A stretch of DNA of 64,000 nt from positions 263,458 through 327,457 of the forward strand of contig NZ_LT635544.1 in the NCBI RefSeq assembly GCF_900120125.1, given 5' to 3'. The translations under genes and the position numbers were made by a program. Of the stretch, positions 34,193-43,395 are shown piece by piece; within the stretch, counting starts at the first letter, position 1, and every line of letters begins with the position of its first letter. The notes below the pieces were generated by a model. That model had not been told where the DNA came from and ran no database searches. It saw only the letters and a list, made by a program, of their open reading frames with translations. The stretch comes from Gemella massiliensis (GTDB lineage: Bacteria > Bacillota > Bacilli > Staphylococcales > Gemellaceae).

Positions 34193-36687
34193 ATGATAAA
34201 GGCAAAATTTAGGTTGTCTAAACTAAAAAAACTGTTTGTAATAATTTTATCAATTATGGTAATTTTATCGCTTTTTCCAGCTAAAAAAGCTGCGGCTTCG
34301 GTAAATGAAGTAAAAGATGATACGGATTTGGCAAAAATCAATACATATAAATTTAATTTAAATATAAATAATGCCACCGTAGTATCAAAATCTGATGCAG
34401 TCGAAGAAACGACATTAAATAATCCATGGTATGAAGGAAATTTAAAACAGCTTTCCGGACCATTGCAAAATTTTTCCCTTAAAGTTGATAAAAATAATAA
34501 AGGGAATCAGGTTTTTTATAAACCTTTGGAGTTGAAATTTTCAAATGTAGGTGAAGTTTACGGTAAAAAAGTTGATGCATATTTAAAATTTAATAAGGTT
34601 ACTCTTCATTATTTAAATAATGAAGTAGCTAAAAATGCTCTTGAAAAAGAAGGTAAAACTGCTGTTCCATTTTTCCAACTTTCAAGCTTTTGGGGTGAAG
34701 GTGGAAATTTTGAAATAGGAAACCTTATTTATAGTGAGAAAAAATATGATCCATATAAAGATGAAAACCCTACTAATCTTATAAAAGGGGCTTTTTGGAA
34801 TGATGCAGACATAACAGCTGAATTAAGATATTCAGATGGTTCAAAAACAGATTTAAAATTAGTTATGCGTCCGGCTGATATTGATGTTGTTGATGGTTCT
34901 CTTAGAGAAACTTTTTATATTAAAAATTATAGTACAAGTGTTGACAAAAGAGTTATAAATAATAGAAATAAATTAAATCAAGTAACAGAAGGTGATTCAA
35001 CTTACTGGAAGGCAACCACCACAACAGAAGGTGATGACCAAGAAAATAATGTATCGGGATTAGCCGTACGTTCTGTTGATAATAAATTAAACTTTGGATA
35101 TCATACAACGATAAACTGCTCAACAGTCTTTGGACTTTTTGTAGAAGGTAAAATTCCGGCACCTAAAAAAACTGTCGATAAACCGCAAGTATTGGCTAAA
35201 GCCGGCGAAAAAATTGTTTACACAGGGACATTTAAAGTTCCAACTCCGGGAAAAGATATTATAGGACCGTTAAGTAATTTAAATTTAATAGATAATTTTG
35301 ATGACCGTTTAGACTTCAAGAGTTTAAAAGTAGATGTAGATGGAAAAACATTAACGGAAAATAAGGATTATACTATTACAACATATGGACAAACGGTTAT
35401 TGTCAATATGGGAGATGAATATTTGCAACGTGAAAGTGCAGGAAAAGAAATTACTGTTACTTATAATATGGAAACCAATAAAAAAGTAGAAGGAAAAACT
35501 TCAGGAATTATAGATAATATAGTAACTTTAAAAGCTGATAACACACTAACACCATCTAATAAAGTAAGAACAACCTTACTTTATAAAAAACTCATGAGTT
35601 TATTAGTGGAACTCCGGGCAAAGAATTGCCACAATCTGTTAAGGATTTGACACCAAAAACCGTTGAAAGAATTCCAAACGGTACGGTAGTACATCCGGAT
35701 CAACCTACAAAAACTAAAGTTACTGTAAAAGAAGGTAACTGGGTATTTAAAGGGTATGATAAAGAGACACAAACTATAGATGGTCAAGATGTTCACTTTA
35801 TAGGTAAGTGGGTACTTGAAGAATTTACCAAACCAGTAAAAGATGTTGTAAACGAAAGTAGAACAACAATTAATGGTAAAGCGGTAAAACCTAGAGAAAC
35901 TCTAACATACACTGTTGAATATAAAAACACAACAGACCAAGATAGAGAAGTAACAATTAAAGACAAAATCCCTGCGTATACGACATATGTAGAAAACTCA
36001 GCGGATAACAACGGAAAATTCGCTAATGGTGAAGTAACATGGAGTAAAAAAGTAGCTAAAGGCGAAACATGGAAAGTAACATTTAAAGTAAAAGTAAACA
36101 ATGACGTAGATGGTAAAGAAATTAAAAATATAGCCCGTACATCAGACGGAGTATTGGATATAGATACCAACCCAACAAATAACCCGACACCGAAAAAGCC
36201 GATAAAAGATGTTGTAGATAATAAAGGAACAACAATAAACGGAAAAGCGGTAAAACCTGGAGATATCTTAACATATACAGTAAGTTACACAAATACAACG
36301 GGAGAAGACCGAGATGTAACAATTAAAGATAAAATCCCTGAATACACAACATATGTAGAAAATTCAGCAGATAACAATGGAAAATACACAAACGGAGAAG
36401 TAGTATGGACTAAGAGAGTAGCCAAAGGTGAAACATGGACAGTAACATTTAAAGTAAAAGTCAATGAAGAAACATATGGCAAAGAGATTAAAAATATAGC
36501 CCGTACATCAGACGGAGTATTAGACATAGACACCAATCCGACAACTAATCCGGTACCACCGACAACACCAAAAACACCATTACCAAAAACAGGTAATGAG
36601 GCAACAAATGGAATATATGCAGGAGTGGCAACATTATTGGCAGGACTTGGATTAGCATTAAGAAGAAAAAGAAAAGATGAAGAATAG
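34193..36687 (+). pseudogene. LPXTG-anchored adhesin split by a frameshift in a six-A tract
   Basis: The 5' frame (34193-35650) starts MIKAKFRLSKLKKLF with a signal peptide ending near AAAS, followed by a large beta-rich binding region and an isopeptide-like domain (YTGTFKVPTPGKDIIGPLSN onward). The 3' frame (to 36687) holds a SHIRT-like domain, two 122-residue DUF11-type repeats and the sorting signal LPKTG, a hydrophobic helix and RRKRKDEE. The frames join if the six A residues at 35585-35590 are seven, restoring YKKTHEFISGTPGKELPQS at the start of the SHIRT domain. The restored protein has 831 residues. As read, the product is a 485-residue secreted protein with no anchor. It may be a phase-variable gene, a fixed lesion or a homopolymer reading error. 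Confidence 0.82.
35836..36549 (+). repeat. Two tandem 366-bp repeats in the adhesin
   Basis: Units 35836-36201 and 36202-36549 encode closely matching 122-residue and about 116-residue modules that begin KDVV and share TINGKAVKP, VTIKDKIP, YVENSADNNGK and KEIKNIARTSDGVLDIDTNP. Such near-identical stalk repeats can expand or contract by recombination. Confidence 0.88.
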
Positions 36688-36752
36688 AAATAAACAAAAG
36701 TAATAAACGTTTTGGGCTATTAAACAAAACTGATTAAAAAATCAGGAAAAGA

Positions 36753-36783
36753 AAGAGTGATGGAAAAATTCATCACTCTTTTA
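36753..36783 (+). terminator. Terminator after the adhesin
   Basis: AAGAGTGATG (36753-36762) pairs perfectly with CATCACTCTT (36771-36780), followed by T residues. Confidence 0.88.
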
Positions 36784-36873
36784 ATGTTTTGTAACCTTGA
36801 TTATATTTAGAATATTAACAATAAACTATAAAAAATATTAAGGATAATTCATATGATATAGCTGTATAATTTC

Positions 36874-36902
36874 TTGACAAAAGTTGGAGTATTAATTATA
36901 CT
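36874..36902 (+). promoter_or_regulatory. Promoter of the T-box metA transcript
   Basis: TTGACA (36874-36879), a 17-base spacer and TATACT (36897-36902), just before the T-box leader. Confidence 0.8.
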
Positions 36903-36959
36903 ATAGATAATTTAATAAGAATTAGTGTTGAAAAGATAAGTAAATTATCTCGGTATAAA

Positions 36960-37184
36960 TAAAGAGAGTTTTTGTTCGGTGAAAGAAAACAAAATATCAG
37001 TTAATTGAAAATGGTCTTGGAGCTATAATTATCTAATAGGTGGTTACGTTAATGCACGTTAAAGCATACGGTATTTATAATGTACTGATTAAGGTAAATA
37101 ATTGTGAGATTATTTATAAAACAGGGTGGTAACACGATAAACTCGTCCCTATTGTAGTAAAATGCAATAGAGATGAGTTTTTTA
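36960..37184 (+). promoter_or_regulatory. T-box riboswitch upstream of metA
   Basis: The leader contains the T-box sequence AGGGTGGTAACACG (about 37123-37136), which binds the uncharged tRNA 3' end. It is followed by a terminator: AACTCGTCCCTATTG (37140-37154) with CAATAGAGATGAGTT (37165-37179) and six T residues. The antiterminator can form by pairing of the GGG of the T-box with the CCC in CGTCCCT. An upstream stem I would span roughly 36960-37060, and ATG at 37052-37054 is a possible Met specifier, but I did not fold it. Low charged tRNA-Met should allow read-through into metA. Confidence 0.8.
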
Positions 37185-37239
37185 CGTTGCACTTTATAGA
37201 AAAATTATCTGTATAAAAAATAGTTAAGGAGAAAAAGTT

Positions 37240-38157
37240 ATGCCAATTTGTATTCAAAATGATTTACCGGTAAAAAATGATTTATTAAAAGAGGATGTTG
37301 TGGTAATTGAAGAAAATAGAGCAAAAAATCAAGATATTAGACCACTTAAAATTTTAATATTGAACTTAATGCCAAAAAAAGAAGAAACAGAAAGACAATT
37401 ACTAAGATTATTAGGAAATTCACCTCTACAAATAAAAGTGGAATTTTTGCATGTAGCAACTCACATTGCTAAAAACACGGCAAATTCATATTTAGAAAAA
37501 TTTTATACAACATTTTCTGAGATAAAAAATGAGTATTATGACGGTCTTATCATAACGGGAGCACCGATAGAACATTTAAAGTTTGAAGAAGTGGATTATT
37601 GGGAAGAACTTAAAGAGATTTTTAAATGGAGTAAAACCCATATATTTTCAACATTAAATATTTGTTGGGCAGCACAAGCGAGTTTATACTATCATTATCG
37701 TGTAAAAAAAGAAAAGGTTTCAGAAAAAATATTTGGAGTTTTTGAACATGAAGTTTTAATTAAAAACCATGCGTTGACACGTGGCTTTACAGACGTATTT
37801 TTAGCACCACATTCAAGACATACAAAAATAGAAGAAGATAAATTATTGACTATTGATGAATTAGAAATCTTAGCAAAAACAGACAAAGCCGGAACGCTGT
37901 TGATTACTACAAAAAATTTAAGAAAAATATTTATAACGGGCCATATTGAATATGAAGCAGATACTTTACACAATGAATATATAAGAGATAAAAGTAGTGG
38001 TCTGCCGATAGAAGTTCCATTTAATTATTACCCGGAAAATGATGATACAAAAGAACCTAAAAACACGTGGCGATGTGTAGCATATTTATTCTATCATAAT
38101 TGGCTAAATCAAGTATATCAACTAACACCGTATGATTTAAAAAACTTAGAAAAATAG
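37240..38157 (+). CDS. metA: Homoserine O-acetyltransferase (MetA family)
   Basis: First committed step of methionine synthesis: acylation of homoserine. The 305-residue protein has the nucleophile in LNICWAAQA (Cys about 142), His in HSRHTKI and the catalytic Glu in HIEYEADTL. Residue 111, in ITGAPIEHLKFEEV, is Glu; family studies associate Glu at this site with acetyl-CoA use and Gly with succinyl-CoA, so an acetyltransferase is favoured despite the historical name. The gene is controlled by the T-box leader and ends at a bidirectional terminator. Confidence 0.93.
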   Translation: MPICIQNDLPVKNDLLKEDVVVIEENRAKNQDIRPLKILILNLMPKKEETERQLLRLLGNSPLQIKVEFLHVATHIAKNTANSYLEKFYTTFSEIKNEYYDGLIITGAPIEHLKFEEVDYWEELKEIFKWSKTHIFSTLNICWAAQASLYYHYRVKKEKVSEKIFGVFEHEVLIKNHALTRGFTDVFLAPHSRHTKIEEDKLLTIDELEILAKTDKAGTLLITTKNLRKIFITGHIEYEADTLHNEYIRDKSSGLPIEVPFNYYPENDDTKEPKNTWRCVAYLFYHNWLNQVYQLTPYDLKNLEK

Positions 38158-38170
38158 TATAAATAGTTAT

Positions 38171-38213
38171 AAAATAAATAAAATTGAGTCAAAAACTCAA
38201 TTTTATTTATTTT
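38171..38213. terminator. Bidirectional terminator between metA and tatA
   Basis: A perfect 19-base stem (38171-38189 with 38195-38213) closes on a five-base loop CAAAA. The stem core is AAAATTGAGT/ACTCAATTTT, with A-rich and T-rich outer parts that act as T-runs for both strands. It overlaps the last codons of tatA. Confidence 0.9.
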
Positions 38214-38403
38214 CCTGTTCATTTTTTTCTTTTTCTGATGAAGAATTTTCATCAGTTAATCCGGAGATTGATTTTTTAAATGATGTAAACATTTTTCCGA
38301 TTGATTCACCAAGTTCCGGAAGACGTTTCGGTCCAAAGATAATTAGTGCTGCAATAATAAGCACAATAACTCCGGGAGCACCTATATCACGCAAAAAACC
38401 CAT
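38203..38403 (-). CDS. tatA: Twin-arginine translocase subunit TatA
   Basis: Pore-forming subunit of the Tat exporter. The 66-residue protein has one short N-terminal span followed by the hinge FGPKRLPELG and an amphipathic helix (IGKMFTSFKKSISGL), then a charged tail. It is the last gene of the efeO-efeB-efeU-tatC-tatA operon, five bases after tatC. Like many Firmicutes, the locus encodes a minimal TatAC pair without TatB. Confidence 0.95.
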   Translation of the reverse strand: MGFLRDIGAPGVIVLIIAALIIFGPKRLPELGESIGKMFTSFKKSISGLTDENSSSEKEKNEQENK

Positions 38404-38408
38404 AGTTA

Positions 38409-39116
38409 TTAACCTCTTTTTTTATAAATATATTTACTAATCAGAACACTTACTTCATAAATTAGTATCAATGGGATAGACATTACAATATCACTTATAA
38501 AATCCGCCGGTGTAATAACAACAGCAATAACGATTAAAATAAAATATGCGTAACGCCTGTTTTTTGTAAGAAATTTTGGAGTAACAATTCCAAGAGATGT
38601 TAAAAACGCAACAACAACCGGAAACTCGAATAAGATAGCGATTGGTATAGTTGTGTTAATAACAAAAGATAAATAATTTTGTGCTGTCAGCTGAGTATTG
38701 AATAAATCATTACCTATTGAAAGCAGTACGTTTAAAATGGCAGGAGTTACCAAGAAAAAACCAAACAATAAACCGACTGTAAAACAGATGAAGACCGCCG
38801 GAATGTAAGCAAGCAATGCGCGTGCTTCTCTTCTTTCAAGTGCAGGTTTGATAAACGCCCATATTTGATAACAAGCGAAAGGTATCGTAAATGTAATAGC
38901 ACAAATACCCGCTAAAGTTAAATATATCCATAGTATATCATTAGGACCTAAAACAATCAACTTATCTTTAAAATTACTCGTTAAAAATTTATAAATATCC
39001 GCAGACCATACCAAACTTACAAGAAAGGAGATGATAAAAAACAAAAGGCTTAATATCAATCTCCGTCTAAGTTCCGTTAAATGATCGACGGTTGATACTT
39101 TATCACCATATTTCAT
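38409..39116 (-). CDS. tatC: Sec-independent translocase subunit TatC
   Basis: Receptor for twin-arginine signal peptides. The 235-residue protein has six membrane spans and the family signature VDHLTELRRRLILSLLFF at the start, FIKPALERREAR, and PFACYQIWAFIKPAL, all used in signal peptide recognition. It starts nine bases after the efeU stop and is followed by tatA. Its likely client, the Dyp peroxidase EfeB, is encoded two genes upstream. Confidence 0.96.
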   Translation of the reverse strand: MKYGDKVSTVDHLTELRRRLILSLLFFIISFLVSLVWSADIYKFLTSNFKDKLIVLGPNDILWIYLTLAGICAITFTIPFACYQIWAFIKPALERREARALLAYIPAVFICFTVGLLFGFFLVTPAILNVLLSIGNDLFNTQLTAQNYLSFVINTTIPIAILFEFPVVVAFLTSLGIVTPKFLTKNRRYAYFILIVIAVVITPADFISDIVMSIPLILIYEVSVLISKYIYKKRG

Positions 39117-39125
39117 AATTATACC

Positions 39126-40838
39126 CTATTTATGTTTAGATTTTTCATAAAGAATACTGGCAACAACTATAATTATATAAATAATCTGTGAACCAAGTAC
39201 CTCTGTACTCGGATAAATACCTAACCATTCAATAGTGGGAATATGTTCAAGTATATGATTGGAAACCATATTCGTAATTTGTAAAGCATGAACACTTACA
39301 CCCAACATTTTAAATCCAAGTATGTAAATTAACCAAGAAAGCACAAGAAATACTTTGCTAATAGGTAGTTTGTCGGAAGCTTTAAGCATAACAAAGCCGA
39401 TAATAATTAAAGCGATGACGGCTAATCCGATTCCTGTCAACAGGCTGGCGGTACTAATTAGCGGCATAATTTCGGCATAGAATAGTATTGTTTCCGCTCC
39501 TTCACGAAATACTGCAAGAAAACTTAACGTAAACATTGAAATAAAACTACCGGTAGAAAGCATCAAATTCAGTTTTTTATCCATATAATTTTTCCATGCT
39601 TTAACCGATGATTTACCATGTAGCCAAATACCGATACCAATCATCATAACTACGGCAAAAATACCAACAACTCCCTCAATAATTTCCCTATTGGTTCCGG
39701 ACGCCAAAACAGGGAATGAATATTTTAGTATTACCGCCGCAAGAATACTGGCTAAAATACCGACAATAGCACCCGCATAAACCCAGATTAAACCTTTACG
39801 TTGTTTAGCCGCTCTTAATGCACCGGCTAGTGATAAGACGATAACAAGTGCTTCTACACCCTCACGTAACAGAATAAGCATTGAATCGATAGCGTTATAA
39901 TTAGATTTTGTGTCAATTTTAGAAAGTTCGGTGATTAAATTTTTCAGTTGCTCCTGATATTTAACCTCATCACCTTTAACCATAATAATAGGGGTTTCGC
40001 TTTCCACTTTTGTATAAAGTGAGGCATTACGAGTACGAACATCTCCCTCGATAACAGGCCAAACTTCAATAAATTTTTTCATTTTTTGAGAACCTTGGGC
40101 TTTATCACCGTTAACAAAGGAGTTATAACTTTCTTCTAATAGTTTAATACCTTGTTCAAGAGTTTTCACATCATTATTTTGTTCTAATTTTTTCCCTACT
40201 AAAAAATCATCAAGATATTTTTTTAAATCTGTCAGATACATTTTTGTCGTTTGGTAATCATAAGGTTCGACTTCCATAGAACTACGCAAAAACGACATAG
40301 TTGTTTCTATTTTTCCGTAATAAGCAGGTTCTAACGTGCGGACAATACCTTCATTTCTAACCCAAGCGGCATTGTATTTCACATACTCGGCTTTCATCGT
40401 TTCAACATCTTTAGTGTCGATAGCTTTTTCTAATTTATTAAAAGCCGGAAATAATTTTGTTTTAAATGCTTTTTTCTCCGCATCAACATCCAGTGGATTT
40501 TGCTCGTTTTCAAAGTTTAGAAGTGCGGTAGAAAGTTCTCTTAGTTGTTCTTCATTAATATTATCTGTCTTAATTGTTTGTTTAACCTTTTTTCCGGCTT
40601 CAGAGTCTGAATTTTTAGTAGATTCAAACTCTGTTTTAAATTCTTCAATCAATTTTTTTGCTTTATCATTATCATTATTTTTTAAAGCTGTGGTAGCATC
40701 GGTAATTTTAATAAATAATTGACTGTAAGATGTTCTATCTTTTGCCTGAGCGTAGTAACTATAAGGAAGTATCGCACTAAGTACAATGGCAACAGCTATT
40801 ATTATTTTACTCAAATAATTTTTGACCAATATACTCAC
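39126..40838 (-). CDS. efeU: Ftr1-family iron permease with extracellular domain (EfeU/FepC)
   Basis: Imports iron released by EfeB and EfeO. The 570-residue product starts with a signal peptide (to about residue 32), has an extracellular helical domain (about 35-295), and then seven membrane spans with two Ftr1 iron motifs, LLREGVEAL and VFREGAETI. GTG 40838 overlaps the end of efeB by 32 bases and has GGAG nine bases upstream; a TTG three codons later has AAGGTGAG upstream and is an alternative start. The layout matches the FepC permease of the staphylococcal FepABC-TatAC locus. Confidence 0.93.
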   Translation of the reverse strand: MSILVKNYLSKIIIAVAIVLSAILPYSYYAQAKDRTSYSQLFIKITDATTALKNNDNDKAKKLIEEFKTEFESTKNSDSEAGKKVKQTIKTDNINEEQLRELSTALLNFENEQNPLDVDAEKKAFKTKLFPAFNKLEKAIDTKDVETMKAEYVKYNAAWVRNEGIVRTLEPAYYGKIETTMSFLRSSMEVEPYDYQTTKMYLTDLKKYLDDFLVGKKLEQNNDVKTLEQGIKLLEESYNSFVNGDKAQGSQKMKKFIEVWPVIEGDVRTRNASLYTKVESETPIIMVKGDEVKYQEQLKNLITELSKIDTKSNYNAIDSMLILLREGVEALVIVLSLAGALRAAKQRKGLIWVYAGAIVGILASILAAVILKYSFPVLASGTNREIIEGVVGIFAVVMMIGIGIWLHGKSSVKAWKNYMDKKLNLMLSTGSFISMFTLSFLAVFREGAETILFYAEIMPLISTASLLTGIGLAVIALIIIGFVMLKASDKLPISKVFLVLSWLIYILGFKMLGVSVHALQITNMVSNHILEHIPTIEWLGIYPSTEVLGSQIIYIIIVVASILYEKSKHK

Positions 40839-42042
40839 CTTCTTTCACTCCACCGAAACAAGCGAATAGACCGCTACCGATATGTGTAATATATTCATTC
40901 ATTTTGTCCTCGTTCCCTAGACTGTTCTGTATGGTAATAAACTGCTTAGGATCTTTTTGAAATGAAATAAAGAGTAGACCGGATTCAAATTGACCGGTAG
41001 TTTCATTAATACCGTCAGAATAAGAGTAAGAACGTCTTAATACTTCGACACCTGTTTTATGTGCCAGATGAACATGAGAATCGGTTGGAATATACGGCTT
41101 ACCGTCCGAATCTTTTTTATCGAAATCAACGGTAGCAAATTCATCAGTTTCTCCAATCGGTGCTCCGCTGTCTTTGTAGCGACCGAATGTGTGTTCTTGT
41201 TCATTTAGGTTTGTTCTATCCCATGTTTCAAGGTGCATTTGTATACGGCGAACAGCTAAATAACTACCGCCATTAAGCCAGTTGTTTCCATCACACCAAA
41301 CAATATTATTAAATTGTTCTTCTTTTGTAGCATTGGCTGTACTGTCTTTAAAACCGAATAAATTACGTGGAGTTTCTAAACGATTACCGATTGCCGCAAA
41401 ACCGGATTGGCTCCATCTCATAGTGATAGTAGAGCGTGCTTTTCTTATTAAGTTTCTTACAGCATGAAAAGCTACTTGTTCATCATCGGCACACGCTTGA
41501 ATACAAATATCACCACCGGTATAACGTTCTTTTAATTGCTCTCTGGCAAAAGGTGGAAGCTCCTTAAACTCATTTAATCCTTTATTTCCAAGATTCATTT
41601 TTTTAAGAAAACTTGGACTTATTCCAAAGGTAAGAGTTAAACGATAGGGGTTAAGCCCTACCGTTTCACCTGTATCTTTTGGCGGTAAATAATGGTTTTT
41701 AAGAGCGGGTTCAACGAGTTCACCATTTATAAGTTTTTCACTGTATTTAGTCCATTCTTTGAACATATCAATAACATCTTCACGTTTTGTAGAATATAAA
41801 TCCAAAACAACAAAATATATACATTTTTGCATCGCTGTTGTAATACCGGCTTGATGTTTACCGTAAAAGGTAATTTTTTCATCACCGTCGGCAATTTCAC
41901 GGTTGTTTTCAGCCTTGTTAGCGAAAAAACCTCCAAGTGCTGAAGCACCGATTACAGCTCCGGCACCGGTCATACCTGCTTTTTTAAGAAAATCACGTCG
42001 TGTTATTTTCTTATTTGTCCAATTTTTACCTTTTTCTTCCAT
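40807..42042 (-). CDS. efeB: Dyp-type heme peroxidase with twin-arginine signal (EfeB/FepB)
   Basis: Exported heme peroxidase that helps recover iron from ferrous iron or heme. The 411-residue product begins with a Tat signal (KKITRRDFLKKAGMTGAGA, hydrophobic core to about residue 46). The Dyp catalytic segment is GFKDSTAN (about 232-239, Asp of the GXXDG-type motif), and the proximal heme His is probably in VHLAHKTG or EQEHTFGRY. It starts one base after the efeO stop. The coupled Tat genes encode its exporter. Confidence 0.94.
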   Translation of the reverse strand: MEEKGKNWTNKKITRRDFLKKAGMTGAGAVIGASALGGFFANKAENNREIADGDEKITFYGKHQAGITTAMQKCIYFVVLDLYSTKREDVIDMFKEWTKYSEKLINGELVEPALKNHYLPPKDTGETVGLNPYRLTLTFGISPSFLKKMNLGNKGLNEFKELPPFAREQLKERYTGGDICIQACADDEQVAFHAVRNLIRKARSTITMRWSQSGFAAIGNRLETPRNLFGFKDSTANATKEEQFNNIVWCDGNNWLNGGSYLAVRRIQMHLETWDRTNLNEQEHTFGRYKDSGAPIGETDEFATVDFDKKDSDGKPYIPTDSHVHLAHKTGVEVLRRSYSYSDGINETTGQFESGLLFISFQKDPKQFITIQNSLGNEDKMNEYITHIGSGLFACFGGVKEGEYIGQKLFE

Positions 42043-42043
42043 A

Positions 42044-42925
42044 CTACTTAGCCTCTTCGTCTAAAATTACACCCATTTGAGAAAGTGGTTCACCTAGTTT
42101 TGTAACAGCTTCTGATAATTCTTTAGTATTTTCTTTACTTAATTCAGTGTAAAGTTTGTAATTTTTATCATCAGTTTTATATTTATCTAATAAGTCATTA
42201 ATAACTTTGAATTTCTCAACTAAGTCAGAAGAAAGTTTGCTGTCTTTTTTCTCAATAAGAGGTTTAAAGATTTTAAAAATTTCTTCCGCACCTTCAATAT
42301 TAGCTTTAAAGTCATAAAGATCGGTATGAGAGAAAATTTCCTCTTCACCGGTAATTTTTTGTGTAGCTACTTCATTTAGTAAGTCAACAGCACCGGTTAC
42401 CATTAAATCAGGAGTAACATCAACGGTTGCAACTTTAGCTTTTAGTTCTTTAATATCTTTAACCAGTTGATCAGCATATTCTTCAGTACCTTTAGTCGTA
42501 TTTTTTTCCCACATGATTTTTTCAATTCTGTGGAATCCTCTCCAACCTTCTTTTGTTTTATTCTCTTCTAAATAATCAGCAAGACGGAAGTCAATATTAA
42601 CGTCTAATTCACCAAAACTTTCAGCGATAGGCTCAGAACGTTCATAAGCCATACGAATTAACGGATATTGTTTTTTAGCTTCATCTAAATTGCCGGCTTT
42701 AAGTGCTTCGGCAAATTTTTCAGTATCTTTAAGAAGATTATCCACTTGACCTTCAACATATTTTTTATAAAGATCAGTAGCCTGTTTTAGCTGTTCTTTT
42801 GTACTCTTAGAGGTATCAACCTGTTCGGTTTTATTTTCCTCTTTTTTCTGTTCAGTCTTGGCAGAACATCCGCTAATAACAATAGCACCGGTCATAATAG
42901 CTAAAAATAATTTAGATTTTTTCAT
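42044..42925 (-). CDS. efeO: EfeO/FepA iron-uptake lipoprotein (imelysin-like)
   Basis: Surface lipoprotein of 293 residues that binds or delivers iron for EfeU. The lipobox is IVISGCS (Cys about 20), followed by a charged linker. The mature part is an all-helical M75/imelysin-like domain with the conserved HRIEKIMWE (about 151-159) and QKITGEEEIFSHTDLYDF near residue 200. It is the first gene of the operon, downstream of a promoter overlapped by a Fur-like box. Confidence 0.93.
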   Translation of the reverse strand: MKKSKLFLAIMTGAIVISGCSAKTEQKKEENKTEQVDTSKSTKEQLKQATDLYKKYVEGQVDNLLKDTEKFAEALKAGNLDEAKKQYPLIRMAYERSEPIAESFGELDVNIDFRLADYLEENKTKEGWRGFHRIEKIMWEKNTTKGTEEYADQLVKDIKELKAKVATVDVTPDLMVTGAVDLLNEVATQKITGEEEIFSHTDLYDFKANIEGAEEIFKIFKPLIEKKDSKLSSDLVEKFKVINDLLDKYKTDDKNYKLYTELSKENTKELSEAVTKLGEPLSQMGVILDEEAK

Positions 42926-42972
42926 AATAATTACTCACTTTCATATTTTATATAAATTTGTATCTACTGAAA

Positions 42973-43001
42973 ATTATAATCTCTATCAATTAGAAAGTAA
43001 A
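42973..43001 (-). promoter_or_regulatory. Promoter of the efe-tat operon with overlapping Fur-like box
   Basis: On the minus strand: TTTACT (43001-42996), a 17-base spacer and TATAAT (42978-42973). The sequence TGATAGAGATTATAA (42988-42974) matches the 7-1-7 Fur consensus at 11 of 14 positions and covers the spacer and -10 box, the classic place for a repressor. Iron repression is therefore likely. Confidence 0.6.
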
Positions 43002-43319
43002 GTAATTTTCAATAAATATAAAAAAGTTTACCAAGAGGAAAGAAAATTAATAAAAAAGATAAAAAGTTTTAAACTATATTATATTAAAAAATAAATAATT
43101 CATAGTTCAAAGGAGCTTATAGTAGATAATTTTTAAAAATTAAGGTAGTTGTTTTTAATAAATTTAAAAAATAAAAATTTAGAATAGATAATTTCATAGA
43201 AAGAAAAAATTCATATATAACATTTTTTTAAAAAAATTACCAAAAGGACAATAAAAGTCCATATGAAAATATATAATAAATAAGTAAGGACGAATAAAAA
43301 ATATTTTTTAATTTTTAGC
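43002..43319. other. AT-rich divergent gap
   Basis: Between the efe promoter and the WYL promoter. A/T runs only; no gene, RNA or clear hairpin that I can support. Confidence 0.4.
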
Positions 43320-43348
43320 TTGACATTATCAATATTTGAATATATATT
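43320..43348 (+). promoter_or_regulatory. Promoter of the WYL regulator gene
   Basis: TTGACA (43320-43325), a 17-base spacer and TATATT (43343-43348), about 47 bases upstream of the GTG start. An ATG at 43336 in frame with the gene lies inside this promoter and cannot be the start. Confidence 0.75.
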
Positions 43349-43395
43349 ATAGTGGTGGAAAATACAGTTGTATATTTAGAAAGAGGGGTAGGAAA

